Part shown: in pieces, positions 1 through 8,623 of the stretch
Numbering within the stretch: the stretch's first letter is position 1
Layout: each line of letters opens with the position of its first letter
Origin: Phycisphaeraceae bacterium
GTDB taxonomy: Bacteria > Planctomycetota > Phycisphaerae > Phycisphaerales > UBA1924
Assembly: GCA_019636655.1 (NCBI GenBank)
Contig: JAHBXB010000001.1
Coordinates: 62,001-126,000 of the forward strand
DNA: 64,000 bases
Reading direction: 5' to 3'
Made by a program: the position numbers and the translations under genes
Notes under the pieces: model-generated
Databases searched by the model: none
Told to the model about the DNA's origin: nothing
What the model saw: the letters and a program-made list of their open reading frames with translations, nothing else

Positions 1-43
1 TTTTGCGATTGGCCCGGGCCGCGCGGCGGGGCGACAATAGCCG

Positions 44-871
44 ATGAGCAGCCTCCCCGACTTCGCCGCGCCGCCGCCGACCCCCAAACTCCCCGGTACC
101 GTCGTCGTCCGTGAAACCGCCGACGCCGTTGTGGACTCGATCGCCGCGGACCTGATGATTCACGCCATGTCGTGCGTCCGGGCGTTCGGCGACTTCCACC
201 TGGCGCTCTCGGGCGGGAAGACGCCGCTCCCCCTGTACCTCCGGATGATGTACGACCCTGCCTACCGCGCCTTCCCCTGGAACCGCACCCACCTGTGGAT
301 CGTTGATGAGCGACGCGTGCCCTTCGATGACGAGCGCAGTAACTTCAAGGCGATCAACGAGATCATCGGCGACCACTCCGACATCCCTCGCGAGCAGGTG
401 CACCCGATCTTCGCGATGGCCGACGACGCCGACGTGCGGTACGAGCGGGAACTTCAGGAGTGCCTCGCCTGGCGCGAGAAGGGGCACGACCGGCTCGACT
501 ACGTCCTGCTCGGGATGGGTCCGGACGCCCATACCGCCAGCCTGTTCCCGCACTCCCCCGCGCTGGTGGAGGAGCCGGAGCGCCCCCGGTTGGTGCGGAT
601 CAACTCCGGCCCCCGGGTGACCCCGCCGGACCGCGTGACCATGACGTTCCGGTTGATCAACGCCTCCCGGTTCGTTAGCGTGCTCGCGGTTGGTCCGGAA
701 AAGCAACCGACATTCGAGCGGGTCGTCAAGGCCGTTGGCGACGCCGCCGGTCCGGGCGGGCGTGAGGTCGTGCAGGAACTCCCGATCCTGGGCGTCCGGC
801 CGGTCGGCGGTGAGCTGCGGTGGTACCTCGATCACGCGGCCTGCCCGGCCGCGGCCCCCCGCGGTACGTAG
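44..871 (+). CDS. pgl: 6-phosphogluconolactonase
   Basis: Hydrolyses 6-phosphogluconolactone to 6-phosphogluconate in the oxidative pentose phosphate pathway, in the cytosol. The 275-residue protein has the family's landmarks: SGGKTP near residues 56-61, the VDERRVP segment near 87-93, and GMGPDAHTASLFP near 157-169, which holds the conserved G-x-D-x-H active-site region. Length is normal for the SOL/DevB family (about 230-270) with a short Pro-rich N-terminal extension. The ATG at 44 is the first in frame. A pseudouridine synthase follows 28 bases downstream in the same direction, but there is no zwf or gnd in the window. Only 43 bases precede it, so promoter and upstream partners cannot be judged. 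Confidence 0.93.
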   Translation: MSSLPDFAAPPPTPKLPGTVVVRETADAVVDSIAADLMIHAMSCVRAFGDFHLALSGGKTPLPLYLRMMYDPAYRAFPWNRTHLWIVDERRVPFDDERSNFKAINEIIGDHSDIPREQVHPIFAMADDADVRYERELQECLAWREKGHDRLDYVLLGMGPDAHTASLFPHSPALVEEPERPRLVRINSGPRVTPPDRVTMTFRLINASRFVSVLAVGPEKQPTFERVVKAVGDAAGPGGREVVQELPILGVRPVGGELRWYLDHAACPAAAPRGT

Positions 872-899
872 GGCCCCTCTCGGCGGCTACCGTGTCGCC

Positions 900-1697
900 A
901 TGGCCACACTCTCGGTAGAGCCCAACGACCAGGTGACCTTCCGCGCGTGCGTGGAGGACGAGCACCTGATCGTGGTCGAGAAGCGCAGCGGCTTGGCTAC
1001 GCAGCCGGGCCTGGGCCACGAGCGAGACACGCTCCTCAACGCCCTGTTCGCACGCTTCGGCTCCACGCTGCAGAACCTGGGAGCCTCGCGGGACTTCGGC
1101 CTGCTGCACCGCCTCGACAAGGACACGTCGGGCCTGCTCGTCGTCGCGCTCAGTGTGCGGGCCTACGACCTGCTCCGCGCGTCGTTCGAGGCACGCGAGG
1201 TCAGGAAGTTCTACTGGGCGCTGTGCGCCAAGCCGCCGAAGGAGCCCACCGGCCTCATCACACTGCCGCTGATCGAGTCGGGGGGGACGCGCGGCAAGCC
1301 GAAACTCTCGAGGGTGTCCCGCAGCCGCGACTCCAAGCCTGCCGCCACCGCCTACCGCGTGCTGCAGGCGTCGGATCGCGCCACACTCATCGAGTGCCGA
1401 CCGCTTACGGGCCGGCTCCACCAGGTCCGCGTGCACCTCGACGCCATCGGCTGCCCCATCCTGGGCGACGAGTTCTACGCGATCCCCGCGATCGCCGGAT
1501 CATCACCCCGCCTGGCCCTGCACGCCCACCGGCTCGCGTTCACCCACCCGATCACCCGCGAGGCCGTCGATGTACGCTCAAAGTGGCCGCATGATCTCAA
1601 GCCGCTCTTGAAGCGGATGAAGCTCGAGCGGCCGGATCAGGTTGCTCCGCCCGCGGGCCGTCCGGCGGACAGCTCCGATGACGCACCGCCGGAATGA
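900..1697 (+). CDS. RluA-family RNA pseudouridine synthase
   Basis: Predicted to isomerise specific uridines in rRNA or tRNA to pseudouridine. The 265-residue protein carries the RluA signature HRLDKDTSG at residues 70-78, with Asp73 as the expected catalytic aspartate, and the downstream TGRLHQVRVHL segment typical of the family. There is no N-terminal S4 RNA-binding domain, so it resembles the short RluA/TruC/RluA-like class rather than RluC/RluD. The frame stays open upstream to 690, but the ATG at 900 gives a protein starting directly at the catalytic domain and avoids overlap with pgl. It converges with hemW, with only 4 bases between the two stops. The exact target site cannot be told from sequence. 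Confidence 0.9.
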   Translation: MATLSVEPNDQVTFRACVEDEHLIVVEKRSGLATQPGLGHERDTLLNALFARFGSTLQNLGASRDFGLLHRLDKDTSGLLVVALSVRAYDLLRASFEAREVRKFYWALCAKPPKEPTGLITLPLIESGGTRGKPKLSRVSRSRDSKPAATAYRVLQASDRATLIECRPLTGRLHQVRVHLDAIGCPILGDEFYAIPAIAGSSPRLALHAHRLAFTHPITREAVDVRSKWPHDLKPLLKRMKLERPDQVAPPAGRPADSSDDAPPE

Positions 1698-1701
1698 CCG
1701 C

Positions 1702-3003
1702 CTATGGGGACGGGACCGCCCGCATCAGTTCCCCCGCGATCGCATCCGCAAACATGAATCCATCCTCGCTCAGGGTCCACCGCCCCGCCGTGTCCAGCAG
1801 GTGCCCCCGGGCGGCCACGCGGTTGGCGGCACCCCGTAGCGAAGACTCTCCGGCGGGATCGATCGCGCGAAGGTCCATAAGCAGGCCATCCGCATCGATC
1901 CCCTCGCGCAACCGGAGGCCCATCATGAGCCGCTCCCGGATGAGCCTCGCCGGATCAGCGGACTCGAAGTCGATCACGGGCGAGTGCCCGGTCGACGCCA
2001 GGTAATCGCCGAGGCGGGGCGTGTTCTTCCATCGCAGCGAACCCCCGCGCCGGTCGGTCGATGCGAGAACATGCGCCGAGGCGCTGGGACCCGCGGCGAG
2101 CCACTGCTCCTGCCGCCAGTACGCGAGGTTGTGCCGCGACTCGTGCCCGGGTCGAGCGAAGTTGCTGATCTCGTAGCGATCCAGTCCGGCGTCACGCAGG
2201 CGAGACCGCGTCAGGAGGCCCATGTCCGCTTCAAGGTCCTCATCGGCCTGTGCGAACGTGCCGGTGGCCAGCCGCGCGGTCATCGCGGTCCCCGGCTCGT
2301 AGGTCAGCGAGTAGCAGGAGAGGTGGTGCACCCCAAGCGCGAGCGCTCGATCAAGATCCCTGCTCCACTCCTCGAGCGTCTGGCCGGGGATCGCGTAGAT
2401 GAGATCGATCGACACGCGCCCGATCCCGGCCTCCCGCGCCAGCGTGGCGGCGCGCTCGACGTTGGCCGGGTCGTGCCACCGCTCCAGGGTCTTCAGGTGC
2501 ACCGGGTCAAACGACTGGGCCCCGATGCTGATCCGGTTCACACCGCCCGCTCGCAGCAACGCCATCTGCTCCGCGTGCGCCGTCTCGGGGTTGCATTCGA
2601 CCGTGAACTCTCCGATTCCGTCGTCAGCGCCGGCCGCCGAGCGCACGAGCGACAGGTCAAAGTGGTGATCGAGCGCCGCAAGGAGTCGCTCCCAGTACCG
2701 TGTTTGCAGCAGGGTCGGCGTTCCCCCGCCGACAAAGATCGTCCGGAGCGGGGCCCCGGCCGCGTGGGGCGCGAGGGCCGCGAGTTCGGCGACCAACCGG
2801 TCCGTAAACGCCCCCTGCCGGTCCTGTGTATCCACGATCGAGTAGAAGTCGCAGTAGTGACACTTGTGGAAGCAGAACGGAACATGGATGTAGAGCGACC
2901 GGACCGGTGGGCGCGGGGCCGCCAGGGCATCCGCGGGCTGTACGCCGGGAAATTGGGCGGTGTGGGTTTGCCGGGGCGTCGGGATGACGGTAAGGTGCGG
3001 CAT
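1702..3003 (-). CDS. hemW: HemW-like radical SAM protein (heme chaperone)
   Basis: Member of the coproporphyrinogen III oxidase-like radical SAM family; HemW is known as a heme-binding chaperone rather than an oxidase. The cysteine cluster CFHKCHYC (Cys44, Cys48, Cys51) would bind the [4Fe-4S] cluster, and VGGGTP at residues 91-96 is the usual SAM-binding glycine motif. The HemW-type C-terminal domain is present, and the total length of 433 is slightly longer than usual because of about 30 extra N-terminal residues before the LYIHVPFC strand. A true start further in is possible. It is divergent from the FHA gene at 3073, so the 69 bases between them must hold promoters for both. Confidence 0.88.
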   Translation of the reverse strand: MPHLTVIPTPRQTHTAQFPGVQPADALAAPRPPVRSLYIHVPFCFHKCHYCDFYSIVDTQDRQGAFTDRLVAELAALAPHAAGAPLRTIFVGGGTPTLLQTRYWERLLAALDHHFDLSLVRSAAGADDGIGEFTVECNPETAHAEQMALLRAGGVNRISIGAQSFDPVHLKTLERWHDPANVERAATLAREAGIGRVSIDLIYAIPGQTLEEWSRDLDRALALGVHHLSCYSLTYEPGTAMTARLATGTFAQADEDLEADMGLLTRSRLRDAGLDRYEISNFARPGHESRHNLAYWRQEQWLAAGPSASAHVLASTDRRGGSLRWKNTPRLGDYLASTGHSPVIDFESADPARLIRERLMMGLRLREGIDADGLLMDLRAIDPAGESSLRGAANRVAARGHLLDTAGRWTLSEDGFMFADAIAGELMRAVPSP

Positions 3004-3072
3004 CAGAATCGGCCCCCCGGGACCGATCCACGGCGGACGCGGAGCGGGGGCTTACGGAAGGATAGGTCTCGC

Positions 3073-3660
3073 GTGAAGATTTCCCTGGTGATGGTTCAAG
3101 CGGATGGGAAGGCGCGTGAGATCCCCCTGACGAGCCTTCCCGCCGCGATTGGGCGGGACGAAGCGGTCAAGATCCGCATTCCCATGGGCAGCGTCTCCCG
3201 GCGCCACTGCGAACTGGTCGAGGCCGACGACGAGCTGCTCGTTCGCGATCTCAAGTCGAGCAACGGAACGTACGTGAACGGCGAGCGCATCGAGGGTTCC
3301 CGGGAACTGGTTCCGGGGGACCTGCTCGCCGTCGGCCCGGTCGTGTTCGTGGTGCGGATCGATGGGCATCCCAAGGAGATCGACGCGGCGGATTCGTACG
3401 CCGCGGGAGCGGTCGCCGCGGAGGGAGAGGGCTTCGCCGGGGTTCCGTCCTGGGGCGGCTCGGAAGGCCCGAAGACCGCCGCGATGACCCCCACCGAGCC
3501 TCCGAAGAACCCGGTCGTGAAGGGTCCCACCGGGCAGCCCGCGCCCGGTCCGGCCAAGAAGAAGGACGATGACGACGACGAGGATGTCGACTTCAGCGAC
3601 CTTCTCGAGGGTCTGGACCTCGACGATGATGACGACGAGCCGCCGGCCAAGCCCAAGTGA
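3073..3660 (+). CDS. FHA-domain protein with acidic tail
   Basis: Forkhead-associated domain protein, expected to bind phosphothreonine peptides and so to read Ser/Thr kinase signalling. The 195-residue product has an N-terminal FHA domain at about residues 5-95 with the conserved GR (residues 27-28), SRRH (42-45) and SSNGTYVNG (62-70) motifs. The rest is low complexity: a Pro/Lys linker and then a strongly acidic stretch of Asp/Glu runs around residues 155-192. The GTG at 3073 is chosen because the protein then begins at the first beta strand (MKISLV); an ATG at 3091 is the alternative. No kinase gene is adjacent. The frame is open upstream antisense to hemW, which is a shadow. Confidence 0.85.
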   Translation: MKISLVMVQADGKAREIPLTSLPAAIGRDEAVKIRIPMGSVSRRHCELVEADDELLVRDLKSSNGTYVNGERIEGSRELVPGDLLAVGPVVFVVRIDGHPKEIDAADSYAAGAVAAEGEGFAGVPSWGGSEGPKTAAMTPTEPPKNPVVKGPTGQPAPGPAKKKDDDDDEDVDFSDLLEGLDLDDDDDEPPAKPK

Positions 3661-4047
3661 ACCCGCCGTCCGCGGCGTGCGCCAATCCGTGCACATGGTT
3701 CGCGCAGGAAAGCGGCGCTCGGGGAGGTAATCCGAGCGCCGCTGGTGATGTTGCCCCGACGCACCGAGGCAACTCGGGAAAGGCTCTTCGAGTTTCAGCG
3801 ACGACGCCGGTTTGGGCCGGTGTCCTCTTGCTTCCCTCTCGTTCCTGCCGCGCAACGCGTCCCGGGGAAACATGCGAAGGGCGTGCCAACCCGATGCGGC
3901 GACGCGAACCGGCCCTCCCGATTGGTGGTTGCCAGTGACCTGGTCGGGTGTGGCGGGCGGTGGCCACTGATGGCGGGCTCTGGTCACCTGGCTAGCCGCC
4001 CGGGCAACTCTCCCGTCGCGACGGATGGCACGCACTAGACTGGGCCC
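3661..4047. other. 387-base intergenic stretch
   Basis: No convincing gene. Small open frames here lack conserved motifs and homopolymeric compositional bias explains them. It contains a perfect 12-bp inverted repeat just after the FHA gene (3711-3743, listed separately). Further on, GGTGACC/GGTCACC and TGGCCAC words recur around 3930-3990 without forming a clear structure. A promoter for the M16 protease presumably lies in the last 100 bases but no clear hexamers stand out. Confidence 0.6.
3711..3743 (+). terminator. Perfect 12-bp hairpin after the FHA gene
   Basis: AGCGGCGCTCGG at 3711-3722 is exactly complementary to CCGAGCGCCGCT at 3732-3743, with a 9-base loop. It lies 50 bases past the FHA stop, where a terminator would be expected, but no U-run follows, so intrinsic termination is uncertain. 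Confidence 0.4.
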
Positions 4048-5277
4048 ATGGCTGTGACGTTTCACCACCGGACCCTGGACAACGGGCTCACCATCATCGC
4101 GGAGACCGAGCCGGGGGCGCACACCGCCGCGGCGGGGTTCTTCGTCAAGACCGGCGCCCGTGACGAGCGGTCGTCGCTGATGGGCGTGAGCCACTTCCTC
4201 GAGCACATGATGTTCAAGGGAACGCCGGGCCGATCCGCCGAGGAACTCAACCGGTCCTTCGACCGCATCGGGGCGCGCAACAACGCCTACACGTCGCACG
4301 AGATGACGTGCTTCTACGCCAGCGTCCTGCCCGAGGTCCTGCTCGGCAGCGGGGGGGCGGTGGATCTGATCTCCGACATGATGCGACCGGCGCTCCGGGA
4401 GGACGACTTCTCGACCGAGAAGAACGTCATCCTCGAAGAGATCGCGATGTACGACGACAACCCCATGTGGGTGATCTACGAGGCGGTCATGGCCGCTCAC
4501 TATGGTGATCATCCCCTGGGACACCGGGTGCTCGGCACCAACGAGACGATCGCGGCCCTGACGGCGGGTCAGATGCGGGAGTACTTTGAACGGCGGTACT
4601 CGCCGGACAACACCGTGGTCGCCCTGGCCGGGCGTCTGGACTTCGACGCGGCGGTCGATGCCATCGCGGAGCGGTGCGGCGGGTGGCGCCGCACCGGGAC
4701 CTCCCGGGATCCCGGCGATCTGCGGATGGCCGACCACGAGTTCACGCTCAGGCGTGACAAGGTCAACCGTGCGTACGCGATTATGGCGACGCCGGCGCCG
4801 GGCATGTCCGACGACCGCCGGTACGCCGCGAGCCTCGGCGCCCAGGTCCTCGGCGGCTCAGACAACAGCCGCCTCCACTGGGCCCTGGTCGAGACCGGCC
4901 TCGCCGACGAGGCCGAGGCGGGGCACGATGCGCGGGACGGAACCGGGGACTTCGTGGTCAGCGTGTCCTGCGATCCGGACCGGATCGACGAGGTGTGGGG
5001 CGAGGTGGAGCGGGCGGTCGCCTCGCTCTCCGAGTCCCTCACCGAGGACGACCTCGCGAAAATCCGCACCAAACTGGCGACGGGCATCACCGTCGCGGGC
5101 GAGCGGCCGGGGGGCCGGATGCAGCGCCTCGGGCGGCAGTGGACCTACCTGGGCCAGTACACCACGCTGGAGCAGGAACTGGAGCGGGTGAGCGCGGTCA
5201 CCGTACAGCAAGTCCGGGACGTACTTGCCGAGTATCCGTTCAGACCCAGGACTATCGGGCGGCTCATGCCCGCCTGA
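4048..5277 (+). CDS. M16 family zinc metallopeptidase
   Basis: Pitrilysin-type (inverzincin) peptidase similar to mitochondrial processing peptidase beta and bacterial PqqL/YmxG-like proteins. The inverted zinc motif HFLEH is at residues 49-53 (His49, Glu52 catalytic, His53) and the third ligand region NVILEEIAMYDDNP lies about 77 residues later (Glu130/131), so it should be active. The 409-residue length fits a single M16 core plus the inactive C-terminal half that forms one clam-shell. There is no signal peptide, implying a cytoplasmic enzyme. It stands alone with 10 bases to the convergent HDOD gene. The substrate is unknown. Confidence 0.92.
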   Translation: MAVTFHHRTLDNGLTIIAETEPGAHTAAAGFFVKTGARDERSSLMGVSHFLEHMMFKGTPGRSAEELNRSFDRIGARNNAYTSHEMTCFYASVLPEVLLGSGGAVDLISDMMRPALREDDFSTEKNVILEEIAMYDDNPMWVIYEAVMAAHYGDHPLGHRVLGTNETIAALTAGQMREYFERRYSPDNTVVALAGRLDFDAAVDAIAERCGGWRRTGTSRDPGDLRMADHEFTLRRDKVNRAYAIMATPAPGMSDDRRYAASLGAQVLGGSDNSRLHWALVETGLADEAEAGHDARDGTGDFVVSVSCDPDRIDEVWGEVERAVASLSESLTEDDLAKIRTKLATGITVAGERPGGRMQRLGRQWTYLGQYTTLEQELERVSAVTVQQVRDVLAEYPFRPRTIGRLMPA

Positions 5278-5286
5278 TCGCGAGGT

Positions 5287-6771
5287 CTACGCGGCCCGTG
5301 GGACCGGCGTGAAGACCCGGAGCGTGTTTCGTCCGGCGGAGGCGGCGGCCTGCACCGCCCGCTCGGCGTACGACAGGAACTGCGCCGCATCGCTGAACCG
5401 TGCGCCGCCGGCGGAGTCGAGGCACACCAGCCCGGCGCTGGTCGACACGCTGATCGACGACACCGCCGCCGTTCCCGGCGGGAAGACGAGCGGGACGCCG
5501 TGGATACGACGGCGTGCCGCCTCGGCCAGGCGAGTTGCTGCGACCGTGTTGGTGCCCGGCATGAGCGCCGCGAACCTACCGGTATCGAGCCTGTACAGCG
5601 TGCTGTCGGTCGACGCCAGGGCGTCCCCGAGCCGCCGCGCGAACTCGACCACCGTCGCGTCGCGCGTGGCGTCACCATGCCGCACGGTCAGTTCGTCGAG
5701 CCCATCAATGTCGAAGAGGGCCAGGGAGAGCGGCGGACCGCCGGACGTGCACTGCTCAAACGCGGCGATGAGGGTTCGGTCGAACGGGGTCCGGGTCGGG
5801 AGCCCGCTGACCGGGTCGGCATCGCCCCCATCAGTCGGCTCCTCCGCGTGCCCGGTGATCGTCAGCGAGAGGAGCCGCTGGCGTGCGCGGGCCAGGATCG
5901 CCTCGCCATCCGGCCCCTGGCCGGCGTCGAGGTGGAATAGCGCGGCGATCTCCTTTGAGACCTGTCCGACTTCTCGCAAGACGTCGTCGGCTTGTGCAGC
6001 GTTCAGCCGGAGCCACTGTTCGGCGCGGCCGTAGAAGCGTGTCAGCGGTCCCGCGGGCTCCTCTGCATCCAGAACGTCGCAGGCGATGTTGCCCAGGCCG
6101 ACGGCGAAGACAACCTCGGCATGCTCCCGCGGGGCCGCCGTCGGACGCTCGTGGTACTTGATCGGCATTACCAGGGACTCGGGGAGTCGCCAGCGCGAGG
6201 CGATCAGGGCGCCCACGTCGGCGTGCTGGATCTCGAACGCAGCAAGTTCGAGGCGGGCGAGTTTCCGGTGGTTGCCCGCGCATTGGGCGAGGACCTCGCG
6301 GTACGGCCGTCCAAGCCCGAGGTGCATCGCGACCATGCCCACGTCCTGCAGCAGCCCGCCGAGGAAGCACTCCTCCTCGCTGCCGATCTCCGCCGCCCGC
6401 GCGATGTGCTTCGCGGCGATTCCCGTGAGCAGGCCACGTCTCCAGTAGGCGCGGTAGTCAAAGTCGTCCGCGGCGGTCTTGGAGATCGCCCCGACCAGCG
6501 TGAAGCCGAGCGCCAGCGTCTTCACCGCGGTGAGGCCCAGGAGAACGATCGCCTGGTTGATGCTCGAGCACGGCTTGCTCAGTGCGTAGAACGACGAGTT
6601 GACCGTCCGGAGCACCTTCGCCGCGAGCGCCTGATCCCTCGTGATGATCTCGGCCAGGTCGGTGACCGCGACCTCGCGGTCCTGGGTCAGTTCGATGACG
6701 CGCAGGGCGACCGCCGGGAGGCTTGGAAGCCTCGGACATTCGAGCACCTGTTCCAGAACGTCCGGATTCAT
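5287..6771 (-). CDS. HDOD domain protein with degenerate GGDEF domain
   Basis: Regulatory protein of 494 residues. The N-terminal half (about residues 8-230) is an HDOD domain: LPSLPAVALRVIEL, then ITRDQALAAKVLRTVNSSFY and the INQAIVLLGL segment, typical of signalling proteins that resemble HD phosphodiesterases but lack the metal site. The C-terminal part (about 330-490) has a GGDEF-domain fold, recognisable by LALFDIDGLDELTVRHGD. The signature loop reads RLDTGRFAAL instead of R(Y/F)GGDEF, so cyclase activity is unlikely and it may be a nucleotide sensor. The start chosen is the ATG at 6771, because the 38 upstream codons are arginine-rich shadow sequence. It converges with the M16 gene. Confidence 0.86.
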   Translation of the reverse strand: MNPDVLEQVLECPRLPSLPAVALRVIELTQDREVAVTDLAEIITRDQALAAKVLRTVNSSFYALSKPCSSINQAIVLLGLTAVKTLALGFTLVGAISKTAADDFDYRAYWRRGLLTGIAAKHIARAAEIGSEEECFLGGLLQDVGMVAMHLGLGRPYREVLAQCAGNHRKLARLELAAFEIQHADVGALIASRWRLPESLVMPIKYHERPTAAPREHAEVVFAVGLGNIACDVLDAEEPAGPLTRFYGRAEQWLRLNAAQADDVLREVGQVSKEIAALFHLDAGQGPDGEAILARARQRLLSLTITGHAEEPTDGGDADPVSGLPTRTPFDRTLIAAFEQCTSGGPPLSLALFDIDGLDELTVRHGDATRDATVVEFARRLGDALASTDSTLYRLDTGRFAALMPGTNTVAATRLAEAARRRIHGVPLVFPPGTAAVSSISVSTSAGLVCLDSAGGARFSDAAQFLSYAERAVQAAASAGRNTLRVFTPVPRAA

Positions 6772-6905
6772 CGCGCTTCCGTGCCGCGTACTCGGCCGTG
6801 TGCTCGGTCTTTCACTGTCCGGCGCGGGGTTGCGCCGATCGATCCTTCTGTGCAGAAGATCGGCCCGGTGGTGCCGCGACTTCACGCGGGCGACAGGCCG
6901 AGGGC

Positions 6906-7640
6906 CTAGCGCGGCAGGTCGGGACCGAACACGAGCGCCGCGGTGGCGAGGTCACGTCCGAGAACGTACCTCAGGTACGCCGCGAGGAGCCGGCCGGCGC
7001 GATCAACGGTCTGGGGGTGAGCGTCCGTCGGCAGGCGCCCTTCGGCGTCGAGGCGTTCGAGGAGCGTCACCGTCTCCGCCCGCACGCTCCACACCGGGGA
7101 GCCGGTCGTCGGCGGGTCCCTGACAACGCCGCCATGGGCCGGGCTGAAGCGTCTCGTGCCACCCGGGCCCTGATCGTCATTACCGAGAACCGGGCGGTAT
7201 CCGGTTTCGACAAGGACGTTCCACTGAAACATCGCCAGCGCCGCTCGCGCTCCCGATGGCTCGTCCAGGGACCGCAGGCAGTCCACCGCCGAATCGAACA
7301 TGGCCGGGTGCGGGTCGCGATCGGTGACGCTGACCTGCACTACTTCAGCGATGTACATGCCGGCGTAGTACGCCGCGAGCGATCGGCGCACCGCGGCGAA
7401 CGTCTCGGCAAGGTCCCAAGCCGTCAGCAACACCAGGTCGGAACTGGGCTTGATGATGAGCGAGGCCTCGGCGCGGGTCAGCAGCTCGATACCGCCGCTG
7501 TAGGGCGCCTTGGGCCGCCTCGCCCCCTTGGCCAGGGCTCGGACAAGGCCGTGAGCCCGCGTGAACAGCGACACCGTCTGGCTGGTCTCGGACCAGTCCC
7601 AATGGCGAACGCACAGGGCATCATCGAGCACGGCGGGCAC
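6906..7640 (-). CDS. recO: DNA repair protein RecO
   Basis: RecO acts with RecF and RecR in loading RecA onto SSB-coated single-stranded DNA. The 244-residue protein shows the usual N-terminal OB-fold (DDALCVRHWDWSETSQTVSLFT, G-L-V-R-A-L-A-K-G-A-R-R at about 32-43) followed by the helical region with YYAGMYIAEVV near 90-100. The zinc-finger cysteines found in some RecO proteins are absent. Start is GTG at 7640. It lies upstream of and divergent from the FabZ-like gene, and downstream is the HDOD gene 134 bases away in the same direction. Family assignment rests on the N-terminal pattern and length. Confidence 0.82.
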   Translation of the reverse strand: MPAVLDDALCVRHWDWSETSQTVSLFTRAHGLVRALAKGARRPKAPYSGGIELLTRAEASLIIKPSSDLVLLTAWDLAETFAAVRRSLAAYYAGMYIAEVVQVSVTDRDPHPAMFDSAVDCLRSLDEPSGARAALAMFQWNVLVETGYRPVLGNDDQGPGGTRRFSPAHGGVVRDPPTTGSPVWSVRAETVTLLERLDAEGRLPTDAHPQTVDRAGRLLAAYLRYVLGRDLATAALVFGPDLPR

Positions 7641-7705
7641 GGATGGAGCATAGATGCGGGCGCGGGCGCCGCGCGGCGGAGCACGCTTTGGCGTATCCTC
7701 GGCCC

Positions 7706-8128
7706 ATGCACTTTGACCTCGTGGACTCGCTGATCGAACAGGCTGCCGACGGCAGCCGGATCGTCACGCTCAAGCAGGTGTCCGCCGCGGAGGAGTACCT
7801 CCAGGACCACTTCCCGGGCTTTCCCGTGCTGCCTGGGGTCATGATGGTGGAGTCGATGGTTCAGGCCGCCAGGAGGCTCCTGGAGACTTTTCCAGGGCAG
7901 GAGCGGATGGTGCTGGGCGGGGTCCGGGCATTGAAGTACGGCCGGTTTGTCCGTCCCGGCGAATCGCTCCGGGTCGAGGTGTCGGTCGTGAAGCGTGTGG
8001 AGGGGGTGGTCGAGTGCAAGGGGGAGGGGACCGTGGTCGTTCCCGGTGTGCCGGCTGCTGCTGATGCAGCGGTCGCCGTCTCAGGGCGGTTCTCGATGCG
8101 TCCGGTCCGGTTGGGAAGCGGCGACTAG
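7706..8128 (+). CDS. FabZ-like 3-hydroxyacyl-ACP dehydratase (first of block)
   Basis: Hotdog-fold protein of 140 residues, related to FabZ, predicted to dehydrate 3-hydroxyacyl-ACP to trans-2-enoyl-ACP. The active-site helix reads LQDHFPGFPVLPGVMMVESMVQ (His35, Glu49), keeping both catalytic residues. The ATG at 7706 is preferred over the open frame to 7643, which is antisense to recO's start. An extended acyl carrier protein follows at 8230 and a second FabZ-like gene at 8624, all in the same direction. The grouping suggests a dedicated acyl-ACP modification or lipid pathway rather than bulk fatty-acid synthesis, since no FabB/F/H/G/D is present here. Confidence 0.85.
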   Translation: MHFDLVDSLIEQAADGSRIVTLKQVSAAEEYLQDHFPGFPVLPGVMMVESMVQAARRLLETFPGQERMVLGGVRALKYGRFVRPGESLRVEVSVVKRVEGVVECKGEGTVVVPGVPAAADAAVAVSGRFSMRPVRLGSGD

Positions 8129-8229
8129 CCCGGATACGATGGACGCTGCCCGGAGCGGCTTGTATTGTATGGATAATGTTCGGCACTGTGCCGGCATGCT
8201 GGGGGCGGGCTGACACAGATTGGGGCCAC

Positions 8230-8616
8230 ATGACACGCGATGAGATCTTTGCGAAGGTTCAGGGGGTGCTGGTCGACGCGCTGGCTGTTGATGAGGATGA
8301 GGTCACGCCGGAGGCGTCCCTGACCAAGGACCTCGGGGCGGAATCGATCGATTTCCTGGACATCGTCTTCAAGCTCGAGCAGGCCTTCGGTTTCAAGATC
8401 CCGCAGGGCGAGTTGTTCCCCGAGAACGTGGCCCAGGATCCCAAGTACGTGCAGGGCGGCAAGGTGACGCCAGAGGGGATCGCCGCGATGAAGGCCCGCC
8501 TGCCGCACGTGGACTTCTCGTCCTTCGAGAAGGACCCGCAAGTCGCCCGCGTCGGCGACATCTTCACGGTCGACACGCTGGTCCGGTACGTCGAGCGCAA
8601 GCTGAACGCCAAGTAG
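8230..8616 (+). CDS. Acyl carrier protein with C-terminal insertion
   Basis: Carrier protein of 128 residues against 75-80 for a standard ACP. The phosphopantetheine site is GAESID with Ser39 as the attachment residue (DSL is replaced by ESI, as in several specialised ACPs). Helices I-III match (EIFAKVQGVLVDAL; FLDIVFKLEQAFGFKI). Between residues about 64 and 108 there is an insertion (FPENVAQDPKYVQGGKVTPE..) before the usual last helix, which reads VDTLVRYVERKL. The ATG at 8230 is chosen because the 18 upstream codons do not look like an ACP N-terminus. It is sandwiched between two FabZ-like dehydratases, its probable partners. A shared mRNA with the second one is likely (7-base gap). Confidence 0.9.
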   Translation: MTRDEIFAKVQGVLVDALAVDEDEVTPEASLTKDLGAESIDFLDIVFKLEQAFGFKIPQGELFPENVAQDPKYVQGGKVTPEGIAAMKARLPHVDFSSFEKDPQVARVGDIFTVDTLVRYVERKLNAK

Positions 8617-8623
8617 CGCGACC

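Noticed and set aside
3657-3938. 93-residue frame between the FHA and M16 genes
   Set aside because: No motif and no clear ribosome binding site; starts within the FHA stop region and covers a hairpin.
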